From contig CANQET010000014.1 in NCBI GenBank assembly GCA_947595585.1, positions 1 to 47,982 on the forward strand: 47,982 bases of DNA, written 5' to 3'. A model generated the notes under the pieces. That model had not been told where the DNA came from. It did no database searches and saw nothing but the letters and a program-made list of their open reading frames with translations. Source of the stretch: an uncultured Clostridia bacterium. Lineage in GTDB: Bacteria; Bacillota; Clostridia; Christensenellales; Borkfalkiaceae. Positions 7,392-15,246 of this stretch are shown here, piece by piece (within the stretch, counting starts at the first letter, position 1; each line of letters starts with the position of its first letter). Made by a program: the position numbers and the translations under genes.

Positions 7392-7598
7392 ATGGACGAG
7401 AAATTGGTATTGCACAACAGACTCAAAGAGATCCGCGCGGAGAAGGGCATCTCGCAGGGCGGACTCGCCGCCATGGTGGGCGTCTCCCGCAATACGATCA
7501 GCTCGATCGAGACGGGACAGTATTGCCCTACGGCCAAGCTCGCGCTCATCCTCTGCATCGCCCTCGATAAGCGCTTTGAGGAGATATTTTATTTTTAG
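7392..7598 (+). CDS. Small Xre-family HTH transcriptional regulator
   Basis: The 68-residue protein is a single helix-turn-helix domain: NRLKEIRAEKGISQGGLAAM, then VSRNTISSIETGQYCPT with the recognition helix, then LALILCIALDKRFEEIFYF. This is the minimal stand-alone Xre form found in many Firmicutes. It starts 7 nt after the membrane protein gene, so the two are cotranscribed. Two identical operator-like palindromes flank the shared promoter, which suggests autoregulation. No effector domain is present, so how repression is relieved is unclear; the membrane partner may contribute, but that is speculation. Confidence 0.92.
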   Translation: MDEKLVLHNRLKEIRAEKGISQGGLAAMVGVSRNTISSIETGQYCPTAKLALILCIALDKRFEEIFYF

Positions 7599-8063
7599 GG
7601 GGCGTCTACGTCATTTCGACGAATGTAGGGAGGAATGGGGCACTGATGAACAAGTACGCAGCCACCCCCTTGCTACGTTTTCAGGAAAGCCCCTACGAAG
7701 TCCGACCCCTTGCTGCCCCTTTCAGGGGAAGTACTCGCGTCAGCGAGGGAGGGGGTTTTGGAACCCCTCAGTCACGGCTACGCCGCGCCAGCTCCCCTAC
7801 GAGGGGAGCCAAGGGGCGCTCGGGATAAGCCCCGTCGTCACCTGCCCACCCCCCTACCCCCCTCCAATGGAGGGGGTGGCGCTCATAATGCGCGAAAACG
7901 GGGAACCATATATGCAAATCAAGAGCGACAATGGGTTACGTCAAACTGCGGAGAAGCAAGCAAGACAAGGAGAACGAGCATTTCCGCAGGGAGCGTACTT
8001 GGGCGTACGCGACCAAGGAAAGCGCAGTTCGACACAGTATTGCGTAGCTTATCCGCAGTTCGC
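7599..8063. repeat. Gene-free stretch with dispersed palindromic repeats
   Basis: No convincing gene. From the left it holds TACGTCATTTCGACGAATG (near 7610), which is the reverse complement of the repeat edge found at 15900 and 16260. At 7700-7830 there is a block, in inverted orientation, related to 15970-16130 (CCCCTCAGTCACGGCTACGCC and CTCCCCTACGAGGGGAG, plus CCCCTTTCAGGGG). At 7848-7878 lies a CCCCCTCCAATGGAGGGGG palindrome of the family also seen at 30059 and 30293. The last 150 nt (7915-8063), directly after the rseP stop, contain no clear gene; short frames there look spurious. Confidence 0.7.
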
Positions 8064-9452
8064 TCATATAAACTGCAGAAGATCGACAAGGAGGGCGAAG
8101 GCGAGAAGCAACACGAACCCCACCGCATGAATGATCGCCTCCACCTTGCGCGAAATGGGCTTCCCGCGCACCCACTCGATGGCGGTGAACACCACCTTGC
8201 TGCCGTCGAGAGCGGGGATGGGCAAGAGGTTGAACACGGCGAGGTTGACGCCGATATATGCCGCGATCTCGAGGAAGTTCCGCATGCCCGAGACGGCGAT
8301 CTCCGAGGTCATCTTGATCGTCGTGACGGGTCCGCCGAGGGCGCCGATCCCCAGCCGCCCCGTGAGCAGTTCTCCGATGACGCGGAAGATCGACCCCGCG
8401 ATCTTAAAGGAATAGGCAAAGGAGTGCCCGATCGTCCCGAAGAAGCCGAAGCGGTAAGAAGTCGAGGACAGCATGTAATATTGGCCGTCTTCGAGTTCCT
8501 CGATGCCGATGCCGAGCGCCCCCCACACGCCCGTGAAATCCGAGCTGTTCTTCACGGAGACATCGCCGCGCAGCATGATTTCCACGACCTCTTCCTTCCT
8601 GCTGCCGTCCGCTTGAATGCGGGAGACGCGGAACTTCACGATCTCCCCCTTCTCCTTATGGTTGATGGCAAAGGAGAGATCGGTCGTAAGATAGAGCTCC
8701 TTGCCGTTTGCCGAAAGCAGGATATCCCCCTCCCGGAAGGAATACGCGGCAGGATAATCTGCCGAGGTCTCCACGCCGCGCACGAGGAGTACGCTCTGCC
8801 CGTAGCACGACATCATGATGAGGATGAGCACGAGCGCGAGGAGATAATTCATGAAGGCCCCCGCGATGAGCACGAGGATGCGCTTCCACGGCGCCATCTC
8901 GGTGAACTTTCCGCCCTGCGGCTCGACCGCTTTGCCCTCTTCGGAGGGTTCTTTTTTCGGCGCTTCTTCGGAAATTTCCGAGGAGGGCACCGTCTCATTT
9001 CGGGGAGCAGGGTCCGTATTTTGCGGATCGGAGCCTGCATTTGGGGCAGCAGGGTGAAGATTTTCCGAGGAAGGCGTAGCCTCTTCCGAAGCCGCCGCAT
9101 CGGTCTGCTCTGCGGGAGCGCCTTCTTGCGTTTCGGGGAAGGGATCTTCGGAAACGGCGGGGGCCTCTGTCGTTTTTTCGGCCTCTTCGTCGAGCCCGTC
9201 TTCCCCCGCGAAGGCGCAATAGCCCCCGAGCGGGAAGATGCGCACGGCGAACAATTCGCCCGTCTTCTTGCTCTTATGTTTGAAGATCGCAGGCCCGAAG
9301 CCCACGGAAAATTCGTCGATGCGGAACTTCAGAAGTTTTCCGACGACGTAGTGCCCGAATTCGTGGATCGTGACCATAGCAAGCAGGATGAGGATCGCGA
9401 GTACGACGCCGAGCGCGACCGTCCAGCCGTTTGCCAAAAGTTCATTCGCCAT
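8064..9452 (-). CDS. rseP: RseP-type site-2 zinc metalloprotease with a long acidic insertion
   Basis: Membrane-embedded site-2 protease that cuts substrates within the membrane. The HEFGH zinc motif is at residues 30-34 in the first membrane helix and the partner NLLPIPALDG motif at 408-417 in a later one. A PDZ-like domain lies around residues 225-300. Between the first helix pair and the next helix (MAPWKRILVLIAGAFMNY) there is an unusual linker of about 100 residues (85-183) rich in Glu, Pro, Ala and Ser. Total length of 462 residues exceeds the usual 350-430. The gene overlaps the end of dxr by 11 nt and ends the pyrH operon. Bacillus RseP cleaves anti-sigma and signal-peptide remnants; the substrate here is unknown. 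Confidence 0.94.
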   Translation of the reverse strand: MANELLANGWTVALGVVLAILILLAMVTIHEFGHYVVGKLLKFRIDEFSVGFGPAIFKHKSKKTGELFAVRIFPLGGYCAFAGEDGLDEEAEKTTEAPAVSEDPFPETQEGAPAEQTDAAASEEATPSSENLHPAAPNAGSDPQNTDPAPRNETVPSSEISEEAPKKEPSEEGKAVEPQGGKFTEMAPWKRILVLIAGAFMNYLLALVLILIMMSCYGQSVLLVRGVETSADYPAAYSFREGDILLSANGKELYLTTDLSFAINHKEKGEIVKFRVSRIQADGSRKEEVVEIMLRGDVSVKNSSDFTGVWGALGIGIEELEDGQYYMLSSTSYRFGFFGTIGHSFAYSFKIAGSIFRVIGELLTGRLGIGALGGPVTTIKMTSEIAVSGMRNFLEIAAYIGVNLAVFNLLPIPALDGSKVVFTAIEWVRGKPISRKVEAIIHAVGFVLLLAFALLVDLLQFI

Positions 9453-10536
9453 AGATGGATTTCCTTGCTGTTTCTCTCGCCCTGCGGTCTGCTTCGGCGA
9501 GGTCGGAATAAGTTTCCGCGTTCCCCTTCGGGAGGCGGGAGAGCGTGTCTTCGATAGTTTCCGCGATGCCGCAGAATCCTATTCTCCCCGCGAGGAAGGC
9601 GTGTACCCCCTCTTCGGCCGCCGCATTGAGCACGGTCGGGCGGTCTCCCCCCTCTTTCTCCGCCGCGAGCGCCAGCGAAAAGCAGGGAAAGCGCTCTGCG
9701 GGAAGGCGTTCGAAGTGCAGCGCACCGAGGGATGCAAGATCGAGCTGCGGCGCGCAGGGAAGGCGTTCGGGGTAGGTGAGTGCGAGTTGGATGGGCACCC
9801 GCATATCGGGATAGCCGAGCTGGGCGAGCATGGCGCCGTCCTCGAAGGCGACGAGCGAATGCACGATGCTCTCGGGGTGGACGACGGCCTCGATCTTGGA
9901 AAGATCTGCTCCATAGAGCCACTTCGCCTCGATGACCTCGTAGCCCTTGTTGAGCAGGGTGGCGCTGTCGATCGTCACTTTAGGGCCCATCTTCCACGTC
10001 GGGTGGCGGAGGGCATCCTCCGGGGTGACGCGGGCGAGCGCCTCGGGCGAAAGATGCAGAAACGGCCCCCCGCTTGCCGTAAGGATGAGGCGGGAAAACT
10101 TCGCATCGCGCCGAAAGGAAAGCGCCTGAAAGATGGCGGAATGCTCGCTGTCGACGGGGATGATCGCGGCCCCCCGCTCTCTCGCTTTGCGCATGACGAT
10201 CTCCCCGCCGCAGACGAGGGATTCCTTGTTCGCGAGGGCGCAGGGCTTCCCCGCATCGAGAGCCGCGAGCGTATACCTAAGCCCCGCGAAGCCGCCCGCC
10301 GCGAGAAAGGCGAGGTCGCAACTTGCGAAGATCTCCGAAAGCATGCCGTCCGTGAGGGGCGTTTTTTGGGCACAAATCGCGACATGGGGGCGGAATTCCT
10401 GTTGAAGCACAGCGAGTTGCCGTTCGTTTTTTCCGCAGACGAGCGCGGAGATCTCAAACTTTTCGGGGTAGGCACGCACGACGTCGAGCACCTGCCGCCC
10501 GATGCTCCCCGTACAGCCGATGAGTGCGATCTTCAT
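9442..10536 (-). CDS. dxr: 1-deoxy-D-xylulose 5-phosphate reductoisomerase
   Basis: Dxr converts DXP to 2-C-methylerythritol 4-phosphate with NADPH, the first committed step of the MEP isoprenoid pathway. The nucleotide-binding GCTGSIGRQVLDV is at residues 8-20. The active-site segments ALANKESLVCGGE, PVDSEHSAIFQAL and LTASGGPFL are intact. At 364 residues it is a little short but complete. It sits between cdsA and rseP, so isoprenoid precursor supply is linked with uppS (undecaprenyl carrier) and cdsA (phospholipid). A hairpin followed by six T residues precedes its GGAG ribosome-binding site, so its transcription may be attenuated relative to cdsA. Confidence 0.97.
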   Translation of the reverse strand: MKIALIGCTGSIGRQVLDVVRAYPEKFEISALVCGKNERQLAVLQQEFRPHVAICAQKTPLTDGMLSEIFASCDLAFLAAGGFAGLRYTLAALDAGKPCALANKESLVCGGEIVMRKARERGAAIIPVDSEHSAIFQALSFRRDAKFSRLILTASGGPFLHLSPEALARVTPEDALRHPTWKMGPKVTIDSATLLNKGYEVIEAKWLYGADLSKIEAVVHPESIVHSLVAFEDGAMLAQLGYPDMRVPIQLALTYPERLPCAPQLDLASLGALHFERLPAERFPCFSLALAAEKEGGDRPTVLNAAAEEGVHAFLAGRIGFCGIAETIEDTLSRLPKGNAETYSDLAEADRRARETARKSIYGE

Positions 10537-10547
10537 ATGCTTTCTCC

Positions 10548-10575
10548 AAAAAACGCGCCCGCCGCGGCAGACGCG
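10548..10575 (-). terminator. Intra-operon terminator hairpin between cdsA and dxr
   Basis: On the minus strand a GC-rich stem (CGCGTCTGC pairing with GCGGGCGCG, a CGCG loop) is followed by six T residues and at once by the GGAG of dxr. It would reduce but probably not abolish read-through, as no separate dxr promoter is obvious. Confidence 0.6.
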
Positions 10576-10600
10576 CTTTGCTGCAATTATTCTATGCGGG

Positions 10601-11644
10601 CTACCCCACGATCATGATCTTTGCGACGAGCACGAGGCAGACGACGAGCCCCGCGTAGAGGGCGCTGTCGATACGGTCGAGAATGCCGCCGTGCCCCGGA
10701 AGGAGCTTGCCCATATCCTTGATGCCGAGTTTGCGCTTTACGGCGCTCTCCACGAGGTCGCCGAACTGCGAGAAGGCCGAGGCGACGATCCCGAGCGCCA
10801 CGAAGAAGATGAAATTCACGGGCGTGAAGGCGATATTGCGGATGGCCTGTGCCGTTGCGCCGATATCGTCGAGCCGCATGAGGCCGTAGTAGAGGAAGAA
10901 GATCCCCACTGCCGCGATCGCCCCGCCGATCAGCCCGCCGAGGCCGCCGATGAGCGTCTTCTTGGGGGAGATGTTGGGGGCAAGTTTCTTGGAGAGTTTC
11001 TTCCCGAAGAGCCGCCCGAAAAAGTAGGCGAAGGTATCCGCGAAGGGCGCGATCACGAAGACGAGTAAAAGCGCAAGCTCCGAGTAGCTCTCGAGATGGT
11101 TACAGACGGAGAGCACGAGCAGGAAGAAAGAGGGATAGATGTAGCAGAGCAGGGCATACCCCGTCGATTCGAGGGTGACGTTCTTATGCGCGAAGACGAG
11201 CATCGCAAAGAGCACCGAGACGCCCGTAATGAACATCGCGAAGGTGATATGCAGGGAATAGTTGCGCCCGGAGAGCTGTTTCCACGTCTCGAGATCGGTG
11301 ATGCCCCCGTCGGGGAGGGTGGTGTGCAGAAGGTCCTGGAAGACGAAGTCGGTCACGGCATAGGTGATGATGACGATCGTCGAGAAGAAGAGCACCGTCC
11401 CCTTCTGGCTCGTGTGGAGCTTATCGTCGAACGCGCGGAGCATCTCGTAGGTCCCGATGACGGACATGATCAAGACGAGTCCGTCGAAGAAGAGGTCGCT
11501 AATAAAGATCTTGAGCGCAAAGAAGGCGATGAGTACGGCAAAATACACCGTACCCGTGAGGCAGCGCACCAAAAGTTCGTTGTGCTTTTTGGGCGAGGCA
11601 GTCTCGCCTCCTGTCTGCGGTTGTTCGGTTCGGTTTTCTTCCAT
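10601..11644 (-). CDS. cdsA: Phosphatidate cytidylyltransferase
   Basis: CdsA makes CDP-diacylglycerol from phosphatidate and CTP, the branch point of phospholipid synthesis. The C-terminal signature GKLLPGHGGILDRIDSALYAG (given by its ends GKLLPGHGG and DRIDS) is intact, as is the upstream FADTFAYFFGRLFGKK-type segment, and about eight membrane helices are evident. The start is set at ATG 11642-11644 (MEENRTEQPQTGGE), 4 nt after the uppS stop; the longer frame would run into uppS. The product is 347 residues, with a hydrophilic N-terminal tail of about 25 residues. Confidence 0.95.
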   Translation of the reverse strand: MEENRTEQPQTGGETASPKKHNELLVRCLTGTVYFAVLIAFFALKIFISDLFFDGLVLIMSVIGTYEMLRAFDDKLHTSQKGTVLFFSTIVIITYAVTDFVFQDLLHTTLPDGGITDLETWKQLSGRNYSLHITFAMFITGVSVLFAMLVFAHKNVTLESTGYALLCYIYPSFFLLVLSVCNHLESYSELALLLVFVIAPFADTFAYFFGRLFGKKLSKKLAPNISPKKTLIGGLGGLIGGAIAAVGIFFLYYGLMRLDDIGATAQAIRNIAFTPVNFIFFVALGIVASAFSQFGDLVESAVKRKLGIKDMGKLLPGHGGILDRIDSALYAGLVVCLVLVAKIMIVG

Positions 11645-11648
11645 GGCA

Positions 11649-12335
11649 TTATCCCTGCGGACGTACCGTCCCATATTTTCTGTCGCGCAGCGCATATTCC
11701 TTCAGCGCGCGGTCGAAGTCCTCGTCGGTAAAATCGGGGAAGTATTTCTCGGAAAAGAGAAGTTCGGCATACGCCGCTTCAAAGAGAAGGAAATTGGAGA
11801 GACGGACCTCCCGCCCCGTGCGGATGATGAGATCGGGCAGGGGAAGGCCGTCCGTCGAGAGCAGGCGGGAAAAGCCCTCCTCGTCGACATTCTTTCCCAG
11901 TGCCACGGCACGGTTGCAGGCGGCGACGATATCCTGCCGCCCCCCATAGCCGAGGGCGAGGACGAGCGTCGCCCGCGTCCCCCCTTTGGTATATTCCACG
12001 CCGCTTCGGATGGAGGAGGCGAGCTTTTCGGGGAGCAGCGTAAGATCGCCGATCGCGACGAGCCGCACGCCCTCTTCCCGCAAGGTCCCCATCTCCTTCC
12101 CGAAAAATTCCGAAAAGAGGGAGAAGAGCGCTTCGAGTTCCTCCTTGGGGCGCTTTAAGTTCTCTGCGGAGAGGGCAAAGAAGGTGCAATAGGGAATTCC
12201 GCACGCAAAGACATGCCGTGCGAGCGCCGTCATGCGCTTATATCCCGCACGGTGCCCCGCGCTGCGCGGCAACAGCCTTGCCTTCGCCCAGCGCCCGTTT
12301 CCGTCCATGATGAAGGCGACGTGCTTGGGAAGCAT
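11649..12335 (-). CDS. uppS: Undecaprenyl diphosphate synthase (isoprenyl transferase)
   Basis: Makes the C55 carrier lipid for cell-wall synthesis by cis-prenyl elongation. The family opening HVAFIMDGNGRWAKAR with its catalytic Asp and the GHRAGY segment are present near residues 5-31; FALSAENLKRP and the C-terminal RTGREVRLSNFLLFEAAYAE (quoted by its ends RTGREVRLSN and AYAE) complete the active site. At 228 residues it has normal length. The start shares one base with the frr stop (TGATG), and cdsA follows after 4 nt. Confidence 0.97.
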   Translation of the reverse strand: MLPKHVAFIMDGNGRWAKARLLPRSAGHRAGYKRMTALARHVFACGIPYCTFFALSAENLKRPKEELEALFSLFSEFFGKEMGTLREEGVRLVAIGDLTLLPEKLASSIRSGVEYTKGGTRATLVLALGYGGRQDIVAACNRAVALGKNVDEEGFSRLLSTDGLPLPDLIIRTGREVRLSNFLLFEAAYAELLFSEKYFPDFTDEDFDRALKEYALRDRKYGTVRPQG

Positions 12336-12904
12336 CAGATGGTGAGCAGCTCCTTTTCCTTCGCGGCGATTACCTTATCGAGCTCTTCCATGCACTTCTT
12401 CACGGCGTCTTCGATATCGATTTCGCCGTTCTTGGCTTCGTCTTCGGAGATCTCCTTGCCCGTCTTCATCTTCTTGATCGCCTCCATCGCCTCTTTGCGG
12501 TTGTTGCGGGCGGCGACTTTGGCCTCTTCCCCCATCTTACGGACCTGCTTCACGAGATCCTTTCTGCGCTCCTCGGTGAGTTCGGGGAAGACGAGGCGGA
12601 TGACAGAGCCGTCGTTGGTGGGCGTGATGCCGATATCCGAGGCGAGAATCGCCTTTTCGACGGCCTTCAACAGAGATTTATCCCACGGGGAGATGACGAG
12701 GCAGCGTGCATCCGAGACGGCGATGTTGCCGATCTGGTTGAGGGGCGTCATCACGCCGTATGCCTCGGCCTGCACCTTGTCGAGGATGCGGGGGTTGGCC
12801 CTGCCGGCGCGGATGACCGCAAATTGATCCTTGAGGACAGAGACCGTCTTTTCCAGTTTGTCGTCGAGGACGAGGAAGACCTCTTCCAATTTTTCGTTCT
12901 CCAT
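12335..12904 (-). CDS. frr: Ribosome recycling factor
   Basis: RRF, with EF-G, splits post-termination ribosomes. The 189-residue protein has the family features: VIRAGRANPRILDKV near residues 29-43, YGVMTPLNQIGNIAV, and the helical RKDLVKQVRKMGEEAKVAAR-type region with RNNRKEAM. Length is close to the usual 185. It lies 34 nt after pyrH and overlaps uppS by one base; the pyrH-frr-uppS order is conserved in Firmicutes. Confidence 0.98.
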   Translation of the reverse strand: MENEKLEEVFLVLDDKLEKTVSVLKDQFAVIRAGRANPRILDKVQAEAYGVMTPLNQIGNIAVSDARCLVISPWDKSLLKAVEKAILASDIGITPTNDGSVIRLVFPELTEERRKDLVKQVRKMGEEAKVAARNNRKEAMEAIKKMKTGKEISEDEAKNGEIDIEDAVKKCMEELDKVIAAKEKELLTI

Positions 12905-12938
12905 AATTCACTCCTTAATGTTTTTCTTTTTCGAAGGG

Positions 12939-13649
12939 TTATTCGTTGCAGATGATCGTTCCGAGCTGTTCGCCGCACACGGCACGAAGGATGGAATCCT
13001 TTTCGCCGAGGGCGAAGGCGAGCACGGGGATGTTGTTCTCCATGCACATCGTCGCCGCCGTCGTATCCATCGCCTTGAGGCCGCCCGAGACGACATCGCG
13101 GAAGGTGATGCGGTCGTACTTCTTCGCATCGGGGTCGAGGCGGGGATCGCTGCTGTAGATGCCGTCGACATTCTTCGCCATCAGCAAGACGTCCGCATTG
13201 ATCTCGCAGGCACGCTGGGCCGCCGCCGTATCCGTCGAGCAGTAGGGGTTGCCCGTACCGCAGGCGAGGATGACGATCCGCCCCTTCTCGAAGTGGTTGA
13301 GCGCCTTGCGCAGGATGTAGGGCTCGGCGACGGAGATCATATTGAGCGCCGTCTGCACCCGCGTCGGGATCCCCCGCTTTTCGATGGCGTCCATCATCGC
13401 GAGGGAGTTCATCACCGTGGCGAGCATCCCCATGTGATCGGCGGTCGTGCGGTCCATATTCGTCCCCTGCCTGCCCCGCCAGAAGTTGCCGCCTCCGATG
13501 ACGAGGGCGATCTCGACGCCCATCTCATGCACCTTGACGAGTTGATCGACGACTGCGGAGATGACCTCCTCGTTGAGCCCGAAGTGCTGCTCGCCCGCGA
13601 GCGCCTCCCCGGACAGCTTGAGTAAGATTCGGTGATATTTCGGCGTCAT
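12939..13649 (-). CDS. pyrH: Uridylate kinase (UMP kinase)
   Basis: PyrH phosphorylates UMP to UDP and is distinct from eukaryotic UMP/CMP kinases. The start is ATG 13647-13649 (MTPKYHRILLKLSGEAL) after AAGGAG, giving 236 residues. The LSGEALAG phosphate loop, IVIGGGNFWRG-type segment (here LVIGGGNFWRGRQG) and GTGNPYCSTDTAAAQRA are present. It opens the pyrH-frr-uppS-cdsA-dxr-rseP operon and has its own strong promoter. The rpsB and tsf genes that often precede it are not upstream here. Confidence 0.97.
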   Translation of the reverse strand: MTPKYHRILLKLSGEALAGEQHFGLNEEVISAVVDQLVKVHEMGVEIALVIGGGNFWRGRQGTNMDRTTADHMGMLATVMNSLAMMDAIEKRGIPTRVQTALNMISVAEPYILRKALNHFEKGRIVILACGTGNPYCSTDTAAAQRACEINADVLLMAKNVDGIYSSDPRLDPDAKKYDRITFRDVVSGGLKAMDTTAATMCMENNIPVLAFALGEKDSILRAVCGEQLGTIICNE

Positions 13650-13666
13650 GCTGCGCTCCTTTTTGC

Positions 13667-13683
13667 ACGAAAATAATTTTCGT
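13667..13683. promoter_or_regulatory. Palindrome in the pyrH 5' leader
   Basis: ACGAAAATAATTTTCGT is a 17-bp palindrome with a single central base. It lies between the pyrH -10 box and the ribosome-binding site. It could be an operator or an RNA hairpin; nothing else identifies it. Confidence 0.35.
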
Positions 13684-13690
13684 TTTCTAC

Positions 13691-13719
13691 AGTATAACAC
13701 ACCCGCGCGGAAAATGCAA
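13691..13719 (-). promoter_or_regulatory. Promoter of the pyrH operon
   Basis: On the minus strand, TTGCAT (13714-13719), 17 nt, TATACT (13691-13696). It lies about 40-70 nt upstream of the pyrH start and just past the hemZ terminator. Confidence 0.75.
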
Positions 13720-13794
13720 GGGCTTATCGTGAAAATTCTGCCGCATGGCGATTTCTTTGCCGCACGGCCCCGCAATGCGGCGCGGGCGCTTCCA

Positions 13795-13824
13795 CAAAAA
13801 AAGTGCCACCCTGTAGCACTTCTT
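13795..13824 (-). terminator. Terminator after hemZ
   Basis: On the minus strand, AAGTGCTA pairs with TGGCACTT around CAGGG and runs into a tract of T residues. It lies about 50 nt downstream of the hemZ stop and upstream of the pyrH promoter, so it separates the two transcription units. Confidence 0.75.
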
Positions 13825-13875
13825 TTGCATTTTTCCAAGGACGAACAGAAGAAAATCTTACCCCATGTTACATTT

Positions 13876-15246
13876 TCATGCGCCGAAGAGCTTGGCCTTT
13901 TCCTCGATGAGGAGGGGATATTTTTCGAGATACGTCTTGATATCCTTGGGACTTGCCAGCCGCTCGATGCGGTTTTCGCGCAGGATGACCCGCTTGGAAA
14001 TGGCGTTTCCGCCCACGGCGAGGTTATCCGCGGTCTCCTCCATGACGTCGATATTGTAGATACAGGCCTTGTTCGGCTTGGTCCAACCGACGTTCTCATG
14101 CGCCCCCGCCATGTACTTCTGGCGGTAGAGGTAGTAGGGTTTGTAGCCCGCCGCGGTGAGTTTTTCGCGGGAATACGCGATCATCTCGGCGAGACCGTCT
14201 TCCTTGAGCCTTGCCGTCTCCTCCTTGAGGCGTGCTCCCCGCTTGAGGCAGAGGGTATGCACGGTGATGTTCGCAGGGGAAAGTGCGATCGCCGTATCCA
14301 CGCTGTTTGCGAATTCCCCGAAGCTCTCCCCCGTGAGCCCCGCGATGAGGTCGCAGTTGAGGTCGAAGCCGTAGGGCGCCGTCATCGCAAAGGCGCGGAA
14401 GACGTCTTCCGCCGAATGTTTTCTGCCGATCGCCGCGAGCGTGCGGTCGGAAAAGGATTGGGCGTTGATGCACAGCCGCGTGACGCCGTATTTCTTGCAC
14501 AGGTCGAGCTTTTCTTCGGAAAAGACGTCGGGCCGCCCCGCTTCCACCGTAAATTCGCACCCATGTGCGATTTTTGCCGCGGAGACGAGCACCCGCTCGA
14601 GGTCTTCGGGACGTAAAACGAAGGGCGTCCCCCCACCGATGTACACCGATCGCAGCCGCTTTATGAGGGGCGCTGCGGCCGCGAGCTCCTGTTCGAGGGC
14701 GGAAAGATAGGCGGGCAAATACTTCTCCGTCCCCGCGATGGGCGCCGTGATGAAGGAGCAGTAGGTGCATTTCGTCGGGCAGAAGGGCAGGGAGACGAAG
14801 AGGTCGCAGCTCCCCTCCTGCCGTTCGTAGACGGGCTCTTGCGTCTTGAGGACGCGCGCGGTGAGGGCGATGTTCTCCTCCGAGACCCCCATCGTGCGGA
14901 AGAGCGGCGAAAACTCCCTTCCCGCCGCAAGCTCCTGATAGGCGAGGCGGGTGGGGCGGATGCCCGTGAGCGCCCCCCACGGAAGGCGCTTCCCCGTGAC
15001 GGCGGAGAGGGCTTCATAGAGGGCGAGCTTGGAAAAGCGCTTTGCCATGCTCTTGAATTCGAGTTCGCTCTGCACGGAGAAGGCGTCCCTACGCGAAAAA
15101 CTGCGTCCGTCTACCGTTACGGTGTTTTCGAACACTGCCCCGTCGTAGGAAAAAATATGCCCGATCGCAAGCGCATCCGCTCCGTCGAAGAGGCGGACGA
15201 CGTCCATGAGCTCGGGTTGCAAAAAGGGTTCGTTGGTCGTCATCAT
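13876..15246 (-). CDS. hemZ: HemZ-like coproporphyrinogen dehydrogenase family radical SAM protein
   Basis: Radical SAM protein of the HemZ/HemN-like group. The [4Fe-4S] motif CPTKCTYC has its cysteines at residues 156, 160 and 163, followed by SVYIGGGTPFVL, the family's SAM-binding Gly-rich motif. The C-terminal half carries YKPYYLYRQKYMAGAHENVGW, quoted by its ends YKPYYLYRQ and ENVGW, which is typical of clostridial HemZ. The roughly 150-residue N-terminal extension is also as in HemZ. At 456 residues it is full length. It overlaps the MBL hydrolase by 4 nt. True coproporphyrinogen oxidation is not proven for all members. Confidence 0.88.
   Translation of the reverse strand: MMTTNEPFLQPELMDVVRLFDGADALAIGHIFSYDGAVFENTVTVDGRSFSRRDAFSVQSELEFKSMAKRFSKLALYEALSAVTGKRLPWGALTGIRPTRLAYQELAAGREFSPLFRTMGVSEENIALTARVLKTQEPVYERQEGSCDLFVSLPFCPTKCTYCSFITAPIAGTEKYLPAYLSALEQELAAAAPLIKRLRSVYIGGGTPFVLRPEDLERVLVSAAKIAHGCEFTVEAGRPDVFSEEKLDLCKKYGVTRLCINAQSFSDRTLAAIGRKHSAEDVFRAFAMTAPYGFDLNCDLIAGLTGESFGEFANSVDTAIALSPANITVHTLCLKRGARLKEETARLKEDGLAEMIAYSREKLTAAGYKPYYLYRQKYMAGAHENVGWTKPNKACIYNIDVMEETADNLAVGGNAISKRVILRENRIERLASPKDIKTYLEKYPLLIEEKAKLFGA

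Noticed and set aside
7919..8128. A 69-codon minus-strand frame reaching into the end of rseP
   Set aside because: It overlaps the rseP stop region in another frame, has no ribosome-binding site and an unconvincing composition. It is treated as non-coding.
13650..14099. Extension of the pyrH frame up to 14099
   Set aside because: It runs through the pyrH promoter and the hemZ terminator and overlaps hemZ. The ATG at 13649 matches PyrH.
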